NCBI GenBank assembly: GCA_947588755.1
Contig: CANPZB010000012.1
Span: 1 to 43,844 of the forward strand
DNA length: 43,844 bases
Direction: 5' to 3'
DNA from: Candidatus Gastranaerophilales bacterium
GTDB lineage: Bacteria > Cyanobacteriota > Vampirovibrionia > Gastranaerophilales > Gastranaerophilaceae
Shown piece by piece: positions 43,109 to 43,844 of the stretch (its first letter is position 1; the number at the start of each line of letters is the position of its first letter). The notes below the pieces were generated by a model, which saw nothing but the letters and a program-made list of their open reading frames with translations, was not told where the DNA came from and searched no databases. The translations under genes were made by a program, and so were the position numbers.

Positions 43109-43705
43109 TTATTTTTCAAACCATTCAATGAGCGGTTTTTTATCACCGAAAGAAAATTCAAATCCTTTTTCAAAATCCTTATTGGTCAAAAAATCGTAAC
43201 TTACGTTGTATGCGTAAGGAAACAAATCCGTCTTAAGTGATTTAACTTTATCTTCCGATATTTTTTTTGTTTCGGGATTCATAACATTTGAATAATTTAA
43301 GCCTTCAAAGCAGCAAAACGGAACTTTTACTCTATCGTTTTTGGTATACAAAAGCCCGAACGAACGGCAAACAATACCTCTGTAGTTGTATACAGAGCAT
43401 CTGTCATTAATTAAAAACGGACAATCGTATTTAAACCCCTCGCCTTTGTAATTTCTTTTGTCGGATAAAATTTTATTGATTTTATTAAAAATCATTTCCT
43501 GTGTATCTTCGTCAAGAAAAGCATAACCTGCCATCAGGTATTGGTGTTCGATGTATGAATAAGGAAATTCCGCATTTTTGCAGCATTTTGCACAGCCTTC
43601 TTTACAAAAAATGAACGGTTTTTGTTTATCAAAAAAACCGCTTAGTTTTGAATTTAAAAATCTGAGGTAAAGCATATAGTTGTATAGTTGTGTTTCGTTA
43701 TCCAT
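43109..43705 (-). CDS. YkgJ-family cysteine-cluster protein
   Basis: This 198-residue protein has the conserved Cys pattern of the YkgJ/UPF0153 family: CKEGCAKCCKN near residue 34, then CPFLINDRCSVYNYRGIVCRSFG in the middle and one more Cys pair (FCCFEG). The cluster is thought to bind zinc or an iron-sulfur centre; the function is unknown. A TATATA box abuts the start codon and no ribosome site is visible, so the mRNA may be leaderless. Confidence 0.85.
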   Translation of the reverse strand: MDNETQLYNYMLYLRFLNSKLSGFFDKQKPFIFCKEGCAKCCKNAEFPYSYIEHQYLMAGYAFLDEDTQEMIFNKINKILSDKRNYKGEGFKYDCPFLINDRCSVYNYRGIVCRSFGLLYTKNDRVKVPFCCFEGLNYSNVMNPETKKISEDKVKSLKTDLFPYAYNVSYDFLTNKDFEKGFEFSFGDKKPLIEWFEK

Positions 43706-43771
43706 ATATACAGTAAATATTTTATTACAATTGAAGTCAAATGTTTTACAGAACTTAAATATTGAATTTTC

Positions 43772-43799
43772 TTGACAAAAGTTAAGAAAAGTATATAAT
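43772..43799 (+). promoter_or_regulatory. Strong promoter reading out of the window
   Basis: TTGACA (43772-43777), a 16-bp spacer and TATAAT (43794-43799). The surrounding TTTTCTTGACAAAA then TTAAGAAAA nearly repeats the promoter context at 35051-35075. The gene it serves starts beyond, or at an ATG near 43840. Confidence 0.75.
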
Positions 43800-43844
43800 C
43801 ATGTTTATAAAACGAAAAAATAGGGTATAAGAATATTATATGGT

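Overview
The window looks like a chromosomal piece from a low-GC gut bacterium of the non-photosynthetic cyanobacterial sister group (Melainabacteria/Vampirovibrionia, probably Gastranaerophilales). This is inferred from three things. The ATP synthase beta and epsilon genes form a separate two-gene operon, as in Cyanobacteria. Flagellar genes and a FliA-type sigma factor lie among AT-rich anaerobe metabolism genes (2-oxoacid:ferredoxin oxidoreductase, membrane pyrophosphatase). There are also three prepilin-like proteins with a near-identical FTL(A/S)EVLITLGIIGVVAAMT helix. No rRNA, tRNA, CRISPR array or insertion sequence was seen.

Layout: 1-1186 holds the 5' part of a pseudopilin gene (minus strand), then a gene-poor stretch with palindromic repeats and a G10 tract. 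1187-2347 is a Pro/Tyr/Gln-rich protein with a helical-repeat C-terminus. 2580-6951 is a plus-strand operon: transketolase C-terminal half, ftsE, ftsX, a degenerate receiver/GGDEF protein and an isochorismatase-like hydrolase. 6966-12873 is a minus-strand flagellar basal-body/export operon fliE-fliF-fliG-like-fliH-flhA. 13070-16101 carries a MATE transporter, ndk and tgt. 16093-22946 (minus) has an HExxH protein, a GlcD-like flavoprotein and a 1548-residue coiled-coil protein. 23109-25768 is a four-subunit 2-oxoacid:ferredoxin oxidoreductase. 25880-29668 has small proteins, rqcP, a metallophosphoesterase, a CNNM/CorC-type membrane protein and a fliA-type sigma factor. 29684-30830 is a second pseudopilin divergent from an XRE regulator. 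31026-34761 carries hppA, a small conserved-looking protein and surE. 34762-36341 is an accessory patch: a probable small RNA with terminator, a strong promoter driving a poly-G-interrupted reading frame, palindromic repeats, a third pseudopilin and a 62-bp tandem repeat. 36349-38166 is atpD-atpC (minus). 38339-40583 is an accessory island, and 40697-43705 returns to core genes (mnmG, mscL, a YkgJ-like protein).

The most striking locus is 38339-40583. A short FimB/XerC-like tyrosine recombinase is followed by a 183-bp segment bounded by perfect 23-bp inverted repeats. The segment holds a promoter-like sequence and ends 20 bp before an asparagine-synthase-like gene, which overlaps a TagD-like cytidylyltransferase gene. 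The synthase-like gene also contains an in-frame G11 tract. This has the architecture of an invertible promoter plus a slipped-strand tract, two independent ON/OFF switches on one small operon, plausibly for a surface polymer modification. Two further G10 tracts (947 and 35157) lead into related peptides in one frame, suggesting a wider set of poly-G contingency elements in this genome. Functions are assigned by motif recognition alone; no database search was run.
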